Origin: Rachycentron canadum
Taxonomy: Eukaryota; Chordata; Actinopteri; Carangiformes; Rachycentridae
Assembly: GCA_038496675.1 (NCBI GenBank)
Contig: CM076669.1
Span: 7,335,730-7,399,729 of the forward strand
Direction of reading: 5' to 3'
Length of the DNA: 64,000 bases
Within the stretch, counting starts at the first letter, position 1. Each line of letters begins with the position of its first letter. Both the position numbers and the translations under genes were made by a program. Of this stretch, positions 25,159 through 40,100 are shown one piece after another. The notes under the pieces are model-generated. The model was not told the DNA's origin, searched no databases, and worked only from the letters and a program-made list of their open reading frames with translations.

Positions 25159-28100
25159 GTAAATTAATGCATGCTGCTGGGGCCGGTGTGTGTTCACTGA
25201 CTCTTGTCTTGGCGTTTCTTCATATCCAGTTTCCTCTTCCTTACCTCAGAGGCAAACCATGGCCAGCCAGCTTTTAATGGTTCCTGTGTGGTGGATTCAG
25301 TTTTTTTGTCCGCAGTTATGGTTTTGTTTGTGTGGAAATGGTGTGTGTTTGCTTTTCATTAGGAGTGTAATTAGAAAAGCTGTTTGCCCATGCAAACCAC
25401 ACAGTTGGCGCATGAAAAGTAAGCTGTTCTCATTTGTCATCCGCAAACAGGAAGAAACTATATGCAGAGGGGGAAATTTCATACTTCCTTGCAACACTGC
25501 CACCAACTCCAATTTGCTGCAGTAAATGGATGCACATTAATGCAAGGAAAGCTAGATTAGGATCTCAGCCTCATTATTTACATTCATAGCAACAGAAGCT
25601 GGGCAGGAAAATCTATTTTCAGGGTGACTTGTTTTTCTGTTTTCAGGTGACGAAAAGGTAGTTGCGGAAAAACAATACCACAGCCTACTCTGGTAAATGA
25701 CTTGGTCCACTTGTCGTGTAAGCTGTCCAAACATACACAAATATACACACACGCTCACACATAATGCTTCCTCTGCAGGAGGACTCTGCAGGACTCCATT
25801 TTCTCCTCCAAACTAAAGTTATTTGAGGAGGACAACCTTGGTGCAGTGACTCATCTGATTGTGGGAATCAGTATTTGACTGGAAAGCCTCCTCGCACAGA
25901 CACTCCACATTTGATTAGAGAAACAGCTCCTTAGCCAACATGATGGCCCTCGTAAAATGCATAACTAGCGTAATAAAAAATCCCCTTGGATTTACGGAGC
26001 AAGGACAGTCTGGCTCTGTGTGTGTGTGTGTGTGTAAAAGGATCTTTTTATAGTGGTTTGTGGAAACATCTATAAATACCTCTGTTTGCAGTATAACCTT
26101 GTATCATACATCTCCAATGTCCTATAGAAGTTTCTGTTGTATACAAAGTCCAGTCCATTTCAAATGCATTTGCATCAACAATTCTGCTCACGCTGGCAGC
26201 ATCCAAATGAAAACACGTTCTACCTTCAAATGTTTGAGGCTTTACTGTACCTGTGGGGCAGCTTCTCCAGTAGTTGTTTCTGGCAGAATGATAACCCACT
26301 ACAGTTATTAAAGGGCTTGCAGTGAACTGCCCAGAGAGATCAGAGAGGGGAGAAAGATGGAGTTGTGATGTTTTTTCTTCTCAGTGCTTGGCAGCAATAG
26401 CTCACATGTGTGCTTTCACAACTGCTAGATCTTAGCAGATGCAAAACAACACCTGTCTTTCAAATTGTACTCAGTTGTCTAGTAAAGCTCCTAAATCATG
26501 TTAGAGTAGCTACGCAGCAGGAAAGTGGATGTAACTCATTTAATGATGGGGAAGCAGACAGGTATATAATACATGTAAACCGGAGATAAGAAAGAGAGAA
26601 ATATAACTAACTGATGCATCATCACAAACTAGGGCTGGTGGCTATCACTGACCTTATATTTACCCCAGTTGGCTTTAAGGTTTGAAAAATAATTTCAAAT
26701 TCAATTCCCAGCTTCATTGGGACACCATCTTAACAAAAAAAAAAAAAATAAAAAAAAATAAAAATAAATAAAAAATAATTAAAAAGGTAAAAGTCTCAAC
26801 CTTTTTAAACATTTAGGAGTATGTGTGTAGACATGTACAGAAGGAAATGAGAACAGCTACAATATCAGAGCTTCTTTTTTAGGCAAGTGTGAACAAAATT
26901 CAATATCAATATAAATTATTATAGAACATAATTTATCAAATTTGGGCTTGACTGGAATTTAAACAAAGCTTTGTAGCTCTATGTTTGGCTCCACAATCTC
27001 AACAAAGATGGATAAAAAAGGAAAAAAAAGAATTCAGTTGCTAAAGTCCAGCCTTCTTAAACTGTGGTATTTGTTAGGTGTTCCCATGATTTTGTCACCC
27101 TCTGTAAACACAAACTAAATTGGGACAAAGCCTTGGAAATGAAACCACAACCTGAAAAACATCGAGCACTATGTGTTCCCGTCTGTTTCATTACAGTCTG
27201 TAAGATTTCATCACCCTCAGTGCTTGTCAGAGGCCATCGTGCAAAATCACATTTCCCTGTGTATTTACTACACAGTACAGTTAGGATATCATCAGCAGCC
27301 TCCACCTCTCTGCTTAGACACAATAGTCCCTGGCCAGAATCCCTGTACCAGCCTGATGCCAACACCACTCCCCCTTACCTCCCGCCACCACCAACACATC
27401 TGGCTCGTTTATCACTCTGGCAATGCGCTCCTCCGTTGCCCCGGTCATGGTTATCTTGGCAGGGAGCTTGTTATGTGCCGGGGCCAGCGATGAGGGCAAT
27501 CATTTCCTCGATTATGAGCCAGACGTCTTGGGACGCATGGGAACACAAAAGGGAGAGTGATATCGAAAGAGAATAAGCAAGAGAGAGAGGGAAACTATTC
27601 TCTTACTTCCTCTCTTTTATCTGCTCTTGGTCTTTCTCACTCACGATGCCCTAAAAGCCCTTGGACTTCCTGCCTTCTTCTGTATCACACTCTGCCACTG
27701 AGGCATGATCAGTTGCTATTGAACTGGATAAGCAGGTGGAGAGATTGCAAATATTTGTGGTAGAGAACAATGCAACATGTGATTTTTTTTTTCCTATCCG
27801 CAATTTATTCATTACAACATGAAGAAAAGGAATGAGAAATCCTCCACATCACATTACCTGACCACTCCTGCTCAGCCAGCCACAAACAATAAGGAAATGC
27901 AGATCAGCTCCAGTGTAGCAGAAGACAGCTGTGCCTCCACCAGCACTCCATTTCTCATCCTATTAAGGCCCTAATCAGACCAAGATGAGATTTCAAATGA
28001 GGAGAGGTAGGTTGGAGGGAGAGTTAGAAAGTGATGGATAGAGACAAAGGAAGGTGTGGTGTTAGCGCTGCAGTCTTTTGAGTAAACAAAATGAGCTTTG

Positions 28101-31100
28101 TATACCAGGATCATAAGAGCATAGCGTCTTTGTTCTTTCCACTTTTAGTCAGCGGCAAAAACAAACTGCTTGATGAATGAGCTCCAGGCTTTAGACAGGG
28201 CCCAGGGAGATCACTTGCTTTTGTCAGTATGAAAAAAAGTAAAAGATCTCTCTTCTTTGCCTGAGGTGAAATCTTGGCAGGCAAGATCGGTTTCATTAGA
28301 GGTTCTTTGTTTACATGTAGAGCTGGGATTTTGAGTATTTATTTGATTGTAAACAAAGATGTCAGTGATTGTAACTTTTTAGAAGTCCCACATGAAAGCT
28401 CAAAATTGAAGGTGTGAAATTAAATATAGCTCTTCAAAGAAAAATAAGACTGGATACGATCTCTTTTCCTAATCCTTCACTTTCCACACCTTTAGATTTT
28501 TGTCACCTCATTGTGTGAACCTGTAGCCAAATGAAAGATGACAGAGTTTTACCAGAGGCACACAGACAATGGAGGGATTTCATAGTGTGCTTACCAGTTT
28601 GCAATTAAAGTGTTACTGACTCCTTGTGCTCGTTTGTCTCAATGAGCACTGCAGGCACACAGATTAAGTTCAGGGTAACCAGCTGACAGCTTGATGAATG
28701 CTGTGCCAATTATCCTGTAGCAGAAGCATTCAGCTGTGAAATGATGCCCTCTGTTGCTGAAGTTCTGCTGGATGCTCTTTACTTAGCTCGTATTCATGTG
28801 CATGTTGTCGAGCCAGAGAGTGCATCTTCATTCTGTCTGGCACATCAAAACATTTGGCCTCACGCTAAAGTCATTTTTTGTATTCTTATCTTAAACCAAC
28901 CACTTTCTGCTGTGAGATTTGGTCAAATGTTTCAAGTCATCACTAAGTGTTTGTGAAATTTGATCATTAGCATAGTCCACACACCCATGTCGGCAATATA
29001 AGGCTATATGTTCAATCAATCAGTTTGTGGGAAAGTTTATTTCACAGAAATGTCAGCTGAGAGGAAAAAACTGAAGTGCACAGTGCAGAGATTAGAGGCT
29101 CACTGTCAAAAACCAGCAGACAAAAACCTAACAAAGCTGGCAGTCCCAGAGGTGGTATTAGTGGACCAGAAAAGTACCACAGCAATAAAGAAGGAATGGT
29201 TTGGCATGAAGCTGGATGATGGTAACATCTTGCCCAACTAAAGCTGGTGAAAGCAACAAGGTCTCTTAGACCCTGCAATACTTCTTCACCTCATGCATTT
29301 TGGACAGATCAGAAAGCTATTGATCTCAAAAAGCATTGATCCGGACTGCTCACATTCTAGTTGTTGAAAAAGTGTAAATGCATCTGTTTTCTCCAAGATT
29401 CATATGTAATATTTATTCCTCCTAAGTGTAACTGCTCCAGCAATTTTAAGGTGGTAAAGTGGCACCAATCTATTAGCATTTATCTAGTTGCTGATCAGGC
29501 TGACTATTGAATGAACTATATGAGTGAGGTGGATGTAAGCCTTGTTGGCGCTCAGTCATGAGTGTTAAAATACAACTTAACATGTATTTTTTGTTCTTAG
29601 AACAGCCATTGAAGCTGTTTATACTTATGTATGACAAATAAATTGATGGAATCTTTTAGGAAAGCAAAAATTTGGTCAGCTAAGCTAAATCAGATGCATG
29701 ACATCCCACCAAGAGCATCAGGGACCCCTGTGTTCTCCTAAAGCCCCTCTGATATTGATGCCCCCACATTACTCAAACAGAAGGCTCTTTAAATGTCAAG
29801 CTAACACCGACAGTACCCATGCTTTGATCAGCTGTCCTGCATGCAAGGCTTCAAACCTGTGACCCATCTCATTACAACTCTCTGTGCAGCAGAGCTTCCA
29901 TGGGCAGAACCATAGGGTGATTAGGTCAGTCTATCAAAGCTAGTGCCAGCCATGCTGCTGTCTGATGGCTTGGATGAGTTGCACCAAGTCAGCAGAATCC
30001 AGGACACATTAGAAAGCTGGAAAAAAAGAACTGCTTGCATGCCTCATTGTAACTTTCATCACAGTTTAGCATGCCACTGGTAATGCATCAAATATGAGTA
30101 CTGCTGGATGTGTGTTGTGTAAACACAGTGTGTCCAAAATGCTGAGAGACCTTTCCATGCACACGTCAAAGAGAAAGAATAACCCCACATAGGCTCATGT
30201 GGCTCCCAGTGCAACATCAACTGAAAGGATAGTTGGCAGTTAAAGTTTTACTTTGGAGCTTCTTTCAAAGACATCTATCAATTACCATTATGTTTTTTTG
30301 GAGGATAACAAGATTTTAATTTAAATTTCTCAAACAAGTAGTCAAAAAAAAAAACCCATGCATTATCGGCTGCATATGTTGGAAAGAGTTATGAGCAGTT
30401 TAAATTGGACATGACTTTAACTAGAAAAGCCCGGAAGATTGTTCCCTTGCTGTCTTGCGTCAGTCCACAGCAGCTTTAAACAGTGCACACATGAAGTCAG
30501 CCATGTCCTGCTGTTTCTTCAGACATGTTTTAAACACTCCACAAGCTACAGTGTCAACAGGCAGACCACACACTTCTGGGATTAATAAATTACGAGCTAA
30601 TGATGAATAGCCCAGTTAAAAGATGGAGGCCTAGGATCTTAACACTGTATGTTTATGTGTGGTAAGAGAGAAATGGGGAGAATAAGGGAAGGGTTAATTC
30701 AAGAAAGAAAGTGGATAATAAACTAAAAAGAAATAAAAAGGTACAGAATGCCACAGAAATTGACGCTGAATTTCCAAATGAGGATCCAAAGTGGAGGAGA
30801 TATGTGGAAGAGAGTTAAGTTCAAAGGCTTGGAGTGAACGGGATGTTACGTTTGACAGCTAGCTGGGGATTATGCCAGCCATCCTCCATGGATACACAAT
30901 GATTTCATGAAGGTCAATCAATCATAGCTGGAGCTGGTTCCAGGAATTTAAGTCAGACACCAGTAAAGCTGAAAATGGTGAAATCCTTCCTGTCTATCCC
31001 AATATTGTTTTTTAGTGGTGCATTCTTTTTCATTCAATTTTCCCACTGGTAACAAGGAAAAACTTGGAATGTACATATGATACAACATTGAAATCCAAGA

Positions 31101-34100
31101 CTCTTCAAGCTAAATGAACATATTGTGTCATTTTATACTGTATACTGGCTAAAAAAATAATTAACATTACAATTGGTATTCAGTAAAATGTACAGAATTA
31201 GTATGTATATGGATTTGGGATACAGCCTATGAGTCATGCCAACTTTGCATATTCACACAAATTAAACAACAAAATCAAGTTGCATGCAGACACTTTAATC
31301 CAAAGTGAGTCAACAATTTCACTGAAAGTGAGTGAGTAAGAGAGAGTAAGTTTCCAGTTAAAGTTAAATCATTTCAAACACCTGTGTCTGAGTCAAACTG
31401 AGAATTAGCTTAAGAAAACATTTTCTCCAGTTGGTTAAAGAAAAAGAAATAAGGAAAATTGTTTTGGTTTCTTTTTACTTACATGAAGAAGCAGCACATA
31501 TTTTCTCTGGCTGGTCAAACGCAGGTGTAACTCGTAACCTTAATTAGTGCTGCCCTGGTGCTGTGCATGCTGGCGTCATGGCAGAGCCGTTGTCAGGGTG
31601 ATTGGTTACACCTGTGCTCCTCCTGCCACTATGCCCCATTGGAAAGGTCCAAGCAGTGTCCAGCCTTTAAGCTAAGTTTAGCCATTTCTCAAACTTAATT
31701 CCCAGAGCAGACTCATGGATATCTGTGGCCGCTTTTATGGTGAGGTTTACTTCACTTTTCTGTATGAATGCATGAACAGTTGGAAAATTCTATGGTTTTA
31801 ACTCACCACAAAAAGAGCAAAACAGCTAATGTTAAGCAGTGACTTAGTCAGGATAGCTCCCTGCCAATATTCTCTTTACAATAGATTCACAATGGAATTG
31901 GAATTGTTTGGAAATTCAACAAATCAACAGCTAAGTTAGATAAGTTGAAGGACCTTTTTAGAGCAATTAGAGGCTGAGGTTGAGTAGGGAATAAGAGTGT
32001 AATGCTGGATCATTGAAAACCCATTTTCAACAGACCACAGAAGACTCTACCGAGAGGAGAGGAAAGATCACACCAGACCTCAGCAGAATTGATTTCCACT
32101 ACAGAAATCTTTCCATTTCATGCCGACTTCAAACAACCAACCTTCAACCTGTTGCCTCTAAAAACAAACTTATTTTAAGTTGGCTGGATAACTCACCTTA
32201 TTTGATGCTGAGTTTGTGAATTCATGTTTCAACCAGCCCTGCAGTTTAGATTGTTTGTGTGTGCGTGTTTGTGTGTGATTGATTTGGAAGTAAATTAAGG
32301 AACGATTTAGAAATAGACAAGGCAGCGAGGGGTAAAATGAAGCTCATTCACCTAAATACCACGAATGACTCTCTTGCTAGAATTGGCTTATCTTCTGATA
32401 CCAAGCAAAATTGGATTTCTCAGACAGTTTCCTCCCGTGACAGACAATATGGGCTCATCCATCAATAAGCACATCCCCCTCTTTGTGTAAAAGACACTCT
32501 TATCCTTTGTATACCACCTTCCAGCTTCCAAATCAATATCCATTTTTTTTTTCCACTCTCGGTTCCTCACTACCTCTTAGGATGCTCTCTGAACTGGTCT
32601 TTTTCCATCTTACTACTGACAAGTGGCCTTCTGTAACTAGCATAACTCCCCACCTCCCACAACCTGTTCCATGTCAGACCTGGAGAAATCAATAACTGAA
32701 CTGGAGCCAGAGGGTCAGGCGAGTCAATGCAAAACCTCTTACTCTAATCCTAACTTGAGTTTGTTATGGATAACCTGTGTTTCCCGTTCCAATTCCTGAA
32801 AGTGCACACAAGCTTATTCATGCATCGTAAGAGAGAGAGAGAGAGAGAGAGAGAATATTTCAGTCAAAGGTTTATTTATGAGACTGTGTGGCTCTTAAAG
32901 ATTTTATCTGCCTATTGTCTAATTCATTTAAAATGAATTATACAAAGCCTAAATTATAACTATAGTAGAGTAAACTCACTTGGGAGATAAAAGCAAAAGT
33001 AAGGCTTCACAGGATCAACACATTACGTTATAGAGGCTCTGATGGTTATTATCAGTTACATCAAACCCAATACTAATAACACAACTACTAGACCACCAAT
33101 ATGTGAACTTCTCCTGTCCTGCACAATGATACTACACAGTATAAACAGCACTTACAATACATAGGCATGCACACACATAGCTCTAATTCCCCTGGGACAG
33201 GTTCAAATAGAGTTCATATTACACTAGTGCTCAGAAAGAGTAAATGGGCCAAGAAAATAGGAAGTGAGCAGCATCTCTGTGATCATTACTCATGATGTGT
33301 TTTATTTTGTCCACTTGGTAAACTCTGGGAGGAAACGTGATTAACAAGCACTTTTTTTGGACAGGGCTGCGCCAGGCTGTCTCCGTCAGTAAGTCTTTGC
33401 CGATCTGACATTCCTGTTTAATCAGTGTTAAATGAAAGAAATGAAATCAGATTTATTTTATCTGGGCAAAAACACATCACAAAATCAGATTTAAGGAGTA
33501 ACTGATTTCATCATCATATCAGAATGTGGTATTGATGAAGTCTGACATTGGAGCATCTGACAAACAGGAAACCAAACTAAAAAAATGTTTTGCTGTCATC
33601 AGTCTTAACAGCCGTTTCTCTCCCTACTGATACTAACAAATGTAATTAACCAAGCAAAGGTGAACGGGTCAAGGATGTCATTTTACAACCTTGTCATGTC
33701 TGTAACTCAGCTTATAGGCTCGCAGACATCTCCACAGGTCATGGTGAAGCAACTGAACTGAATTATACTTTTGGCCCTGGAGAGTATCATATAATTCATG
33801 AATTTAATTTATGCATTAAAGACTTTTTTTTTTTTTTTTTTTTTGAGTCACCCACCAAATGTTCTCTATATTTGCTTCCAAGTATCTGTCAATACAGCCA
33901 TTAGGAATTTAACATAATTCCAAGCTTCTTACGCTATTTAAACTTAGGTGTTTATAAAGAGACTATTCAGTTTAAGTTGCAGCGAGGGCCCGATTGGCTT
34001 GTGACAGTTGGGTGGAAGGTGTTGCGTGACAGAGGACCTAATGATCATGCTACAGAATTAATACTCTTATGAGATGTAAACAGCATCCACATACCAACAC

Positions 34101-37100
34101 AATGAGGCCTAAGCTGATTACAAGTCACACTCCCTGCAACCCTGTCAGGCAACGAGGAAAGACTTAGGAGGAAAGCCTCTCATGCTTCAAATTTACTTCA
34201 AAGTTGACCCCAACTAGGTCAGAACTGAAGGGAGTGAGGATTACTTGTATATGGAAAATTAAAGAAATAATCCTTACTTCACATTCATATGGAAATGTGT
34301 TGATTTTGCGCTGTTATTACTTTTGACTCACATTTTCCCTTGTTATGCTTAATAAAATGTTTTTGACATCTAAGAATTTACTGGCAAACCAAAAGTGAAA
34401 TTCAAAATAATGCATCTTTCATCACTTTCAATATGACATATTCCATTAAAAATGATTATTTCTTGATATAAACACTTGTATTGTTGCTGACATCTATTAC
34501 AGTGCACAGCTGTCCAAATCCCAGTGTGTCTTTCACCAGTCACATTTTACTATTTTCACGTAAACAGAGCTGTGTTGTTTCTGGCTGTGGGGCATTTTAA
34601 TTTTGAGAAGTATGCCAGTGTTACAGAGAACTGTATAATTGTACATGAGTGCGGTTTAAACCCCAGACAGCTATCAAAAACATTCCAGAGATTTCTAGTT
34701 TCTTTTTCTACATACTGTAGTGGTGAAATGATAAATCAGGGACTTCTATATTTTATTTTTTTATTCTTTTGCAGAGATGGATTTATAAATCAGACCCAAA
34801 ATGTTCATACTGATGCATGCTATCGGAAAGAAAGGAATCTGTGTCTTAATATCTTGCAGTCCACAGAGATAACAAATAAATTTATAGGACCACTGTTGCT
34901 CTGAGCCAGAACTTGAAAAACTTGACAGAAATTAAAAATAGCTCTCTAAATGAAAACAACATCAGGTGTTCTGGATTGCAGACAAAACGCTGTGGCTTTG
35001 ACTAAATTGTTTTCCTTTTTAGCATAAGTTTTTCTCTTTTTCCTTCTCACTTCCAGAAAAAGAACATCAATGATTTGCTGAGTCTTGTTTTGCTGGCTTC
35101 CTGGGGAGTGATTCTGCTGTCAGCTCGTCTCTACTGGATGGGAAACAGGCCTCCCAACTTCTCCAACTCTGATAACCCAGCGGCCGATTCGCCACATTTC
35201 CTTACGCGAATGCTAACTTTCCTTCACTTGCCAGCCATCAATACCTGGCTCATGCTTTGCCCCGACAAGCTCAGTTTCGATTGGTCCATGGACGCGGTGC
35301 CCTTGATCAGATCCTTGGCTGACTGGAGGAACCTTCACACTGTTGCCTTCTATGGTGGATTTATCCTTCTGGTGTTGTTTGGCCTTAGTGGCTACACCTC
35401 CAAAGCCAAGGAGACCAATGGGAAAGCCCATGTCACTAATGGGAAATCAATCACTAATGGGAATGGTTTCCATGCTCCTGACACAAACCATAACACAGAT
35501 CACGGGCTGCCAAAGACCACCCTGAATGGGTCAGCTGGACTTCACCACTGCCCTCCACAGACATCCCTGCCCCCTACAGAAAACCTAGTGCTATTTTCCT
35601 TAAGCACCCTGTCATTGCCTTTCATCCCAGCCACCAACCTGTTCTTTTATGTAGGTTTTGTAATTGCAGAGAGGGTACTGTACATTCCCAGTATAGGCTT
35701 TTGTTTACTGGTTGCTGTTGGTGCAAGAACCTTGTATGTCAGACTGAGGACTAGAGGCTGCAAGGCCATGCTGTTGTGTCTCTGTTTGGGACTAGTGCTG
35801 CTGAATGGACTCCGGACTGTTCAAAGAAACAGAGACTGGAGCAATGAGGAGAATCTCTACAAGTCTGGGATCAGTGTAAATCCAGCCAAGGGTAAGTGAA
35901 GTGTTGCCACAAGTGACTGCAAACCTTTCTTTAATTCTAAAAACTTAAAGGTACCCAATGGAGTTTTTGACCACTAGTGGTACTGGAGTAAGGTTTTAAG
36001 GATTTTTGTTTTGTGAGGATAGACAACACAATAGATATTCCCTATGGCAGTTTCCACACACTCAGTGTGTACAAGTATAGCAGTGTACCATCAAACACTG
36101 GGGAAAGGACTGCTAGATAGGTTATAATACATTTGTTAGAGTCAGGTTGTTTTAGTAATAAACACTGATGATAAGAAGACTCCACAGAGCGCCTTTAAAG
36201 CAAAAGCCTTGCACCACGCACAAATGAAACACTGGGTTTTTATTTGTAGATAGCAAAAAGGTGGGCAAAAAATGTTCAAAGAATATTCAGCCCAACTTAT
36301 CATGTATGGGAAAGTGGTCTCTTTTTGATCCAACTGAATATATTCTTGAACACAGTGTCTGCTGAGACTCAGTTTAGCTAGGCTTGTTTAAAAACTGAAA
36401 ATACCATCTCTGCTTGGAGAACTGCAACACATCAAGACCTGCAGCGCAATATGATACTCATTCATTCATGCAAGACTGACTTTGAAATGGTTATTTGAAT
36501 GCAGGAGTAACGCTAAATAGGATTATATCAGTGAAAAAAAGCAGTATAATCATGTACAATTATTTTTTTTATTTAAATAACTGGTTTCAGCTCTTTATTT
36601 TGGCTAACTGACCCCAATAACTGTATTTTATGAGAATAACATTTTGTTTTTCCACTGAAAGTGCAACTTTTGACTGACATGTCTCCTATAGCCTGGGGAA
36701 ACTTGGGGAATGTATTGAAGAACCAAGGCAATATGGCGGAGGCGGAGAAGGCGTACAGAAACGCTCTACACTACCGGGGGAACATGGCTGACATGCTGTA
36801 TAATCTGTAAGTGCTGAAGATGCCCGTTCCACCTACTCCTACTCTTGTTTGCCAAGTCTTGACACGAACCAGTTCTGATTCCTCCCATCCATCACTTGAG
36901 ATGGCAGCAGCAGAACAAGAAAGGCAGAGAAAAAGAAGTGAGAGAGAAAAGTGACAGAAGGCAAAAACAAAAATAGATCTAATACAGGAGGATAGGTGCA
37001 AGTCAGGCACAGAGCAAGACATGATGCAAGAGTATGACAAAGAGGAAATAACTGTGTGTGTCCCAGGTGGCTCTTCTTCCAACTTCAGCTACTGATTTTA

Positions 37101-40100
37101 TTAGTCGTGGTTTGAGGGGCTTGTGGGAGAACACAAAGCCTCTTCCAATCCTGCAATGCAAGGTGTCAAAAGTGCCAAAACCTCATAGCAGACCCATGTC
37201 CCTTGCTCTCTCACTGTTTTTCTCCCTAGTCCTCTGTTCCTTCTCAAGTTACGGGTGTCAGGAAGCTGGCAGAGAAACATAGAGAGAAACGAAAACCGAA
37301 TGATGGTGTTATTGCATTCTTTAAAGTGGAGATGCCATTTGAACATGATTGATGGTTGGGTACATTGGAGTAATGCATTGGTATTTTTGGTAAGGGATGG
37401 AGAAGCTGCTGTGTTTTTATTTCTTAGCAATCACCCAAAGTCCCCCCATCAATTTGACGTGCTGTAATTTTGGTCAAATCTTTCGTCTTGGCCTTCACAG
37501 CTTTAAAAATGCAAAACAAGTCAAGCTCTGCAGTCGATTGTGTTGTAAAATGACTCATATTTTTACCTTTTTTTTTGTGTGTGCGTGTATCAGAGGTCTG
37601 CTGCTGCAGGAGAATGAGCGTCCTGCTGAAGCACTGCATTACTACAAACTGGCTATTGGGAGTCGGCCAACGCTGGCATGTGAGTAAACTCAAACAAAGG
37701 AGAGATTTTGTTGCTAATACATGAAGTGGTGAGGAAGAGGGGAAGAGTCATCAGCGATTAGATGTTCTCACATGTTACTCGGGTTTGGCAGAGTCTTTGT
37801 TTGGATTAATTGGATATGATCTTTTACTGGATCACCACCATGCTCCAATTTTAACGCTAAATTACATGTTCTTTTGCCACACAGACATTTGGACGGCCAT
37901 ATTCAGTCTATTTCAGTTTTGTCAGGGGAAATGATGGGCCTCAATGTAACACTTGAGTGCCCGCATGTGTGATGAGGGGTGGTCATTTACTGTAGCAAGG
38001 ACAATTTTCTAAGAACGGGCAGGTTTCTACTCTACTTGGTTTCTACTCTTTTTGGCCTAATTTATTTCTATTTTTCACTTACTTTTCTCATGGTGATAAT
38101 TTTATCTGCCTCTGACATCTGTCTTCTTACTTATGGCTGAATTATTGCCAACTATCTATAAAGACTTTTTGTATCCTCCCCATTCTTAAGTACTAAATGC
38201 AATATTTTTTTGGCCTTGCATATTACTGGTTTATTGAGATATATATATATATATATATATATATCGAAAAATATCAAACTGCAAGTCTTCTTTTGTATCT
38301 ACCCTTCTTTCCCTCGGCTCTGTTCCACAGCGGCCTACTTGAACACAGGAATCATTCTGATGGACCAGGGCAACCTGGAAGAGGCCAAACGCACCTTCCT
38401 TACTTGTGCTGACATTCCTGACGAGAACTTGAAGGACCCCCACGCCCACCAGAGCTCCGTCACTAGCTGCCTGTACAATCTGGGAAAACTGCTCCATGAA
38501 CAGGGCCAGCAGGAGGTTAGTGTTTGCAGTTTGCGCTAAATGGACCAGCAGCTGAAATTAAAGTGTCAGACTACCAGGTCCAAAATACTCGATGATTTAA
38601 ACATGTATCCTTAACGTTGGCCTAAAAGCTCAGCTATGTAACTGTGTAAACAGTACGTGTTTTGCACAAAATAAGAGTGCCTCGTCAATTACAAGGCCTG
38701 CATTACACTGACGCAAAACAAAAACTGGACTTGCCATGTTCACTGTTATTTCTCTACTGCAGGAGGCCCTGTCTGTTTATAAGGAAGCGGTGCAGAAAAT
38801 GCCCAGACAGTTTGCACCACACAGCCTTTTCAACATGATGGGTAAGGAATGTCTGTTGGAGCCCATTACACCCTGAATCTTTTTTTAAACAACCCCCAAC
38901 TGTGATTTTAGCATTAAAAATTCACTACTTTGTTGACACCTGCTTTGAAATGTTAATTTGATGTATTTTGATGAGGTAACAAAACCATATGGTCCATGTA
39001 ATTTAAATTTGCATCAGTTACCAATGTTGTGGATGAGTAAGAACAGTGTGGTTCTGGGTCAAGTTTGGCTTGAGCTTCAGTGGCGAATCTTACATGTTTG
39101 TTTCCATTTATATGTTTCTCTTCCACTTTATCTGAGCTTGGAATTGAGTGAAACAAACTGACATGAACTCGCTGCCAAACAAAACCTTCAGAGGACTTGA
39201 GCCACCTGTTGGATTTCAGCACTGGGGCTCATAAATGTGTGGACAGACTTTGTGTCCTCTTGAAGAGAATTGAAGATAATCCATGTAATAAATCACATCC
39301 CTCTCTATGTTATTGTAAGGCTAATTACATTATTGGAACCTCATCCTGACGGAATATTTGAGCTTACAGGGAGATGTATGCGTGGATCCACTGCACAAGC
39401 AGAATGAGAATAGGAAGTGTGTTTTGTCAGATGGAGGGAGGGGTTGAAGGAGGGCAGTGTTTATATTAGTGTGATGTCCAGGGGATACTTTGTTAAACCT
39501 TGTGTCGTTTTACCCCAGCGGCCAACAGCATGTCGTTGGATCAAACAAAATCTCATAGGGCTTCAAGCACAACAATTGTTCTTTCAAAGAAAACTGTGTT
39601 TTCACATGGATCTACATTGGGTACATTGGGGTCAGGGTGTGAGGAATGCAGAGTTCAAGGCATTTTATCTGTCCTGCACCTGCTAGAAAACATACTGTTA
39701 ATATTAACTGTTTATCCATGCACACTGGGGAAGAGAGATTCAAACAATCAAAATCACATTTCATTTTCTTAAAAGCGACATAAACTCAATTATGTCATAG
39801 ATCAGTTTGCATATAATAAGATTAATAATTTTAATTTTAATTAATTTTAATTTTAATTAAAACATTTTAAATGGAAATAAATATGGTAAATCTAGATCTA
39901 CTGTTTTTTTATTTTTTTATTTTTAATCATTATTATCTAAAATCTATCTGTTTCAGGAGAGGCCTACATGAGACTGAACAGGCTGGATGAAGCAGGCCAC
40001 TGGTACAGAGAATCCCTCAGGGCCAAGCCTGACCATATCCCTGCCCACCTCACTTATGGCAAACTCCTGTCCATCATTGTAAGTCCTATCGCTCGCGTGT

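Larger units (their letters stand above)
25159..35056 (+). other. tmtc2: tmtc2 intron 2, 9.9 kb
   Basis: Bounded by the exon 2 donor and exon 3 acceptor. Contents seen: a GT repeat at 26016-26035, an A-rich block at 26732-26790, a GA repeat at 32831-32854, a T run at 33824-33844, and a GC-balanced patch at 27400-27560. No coding feature is supported. Confidence 0.85.

Noticed and set aside
27064..27576. 170-codon + strand frame in tmtc2 intron 2
   Set aside because: No domain match, Pro/Ser/His-rich chance composition, no matching splice phases to neighbours.
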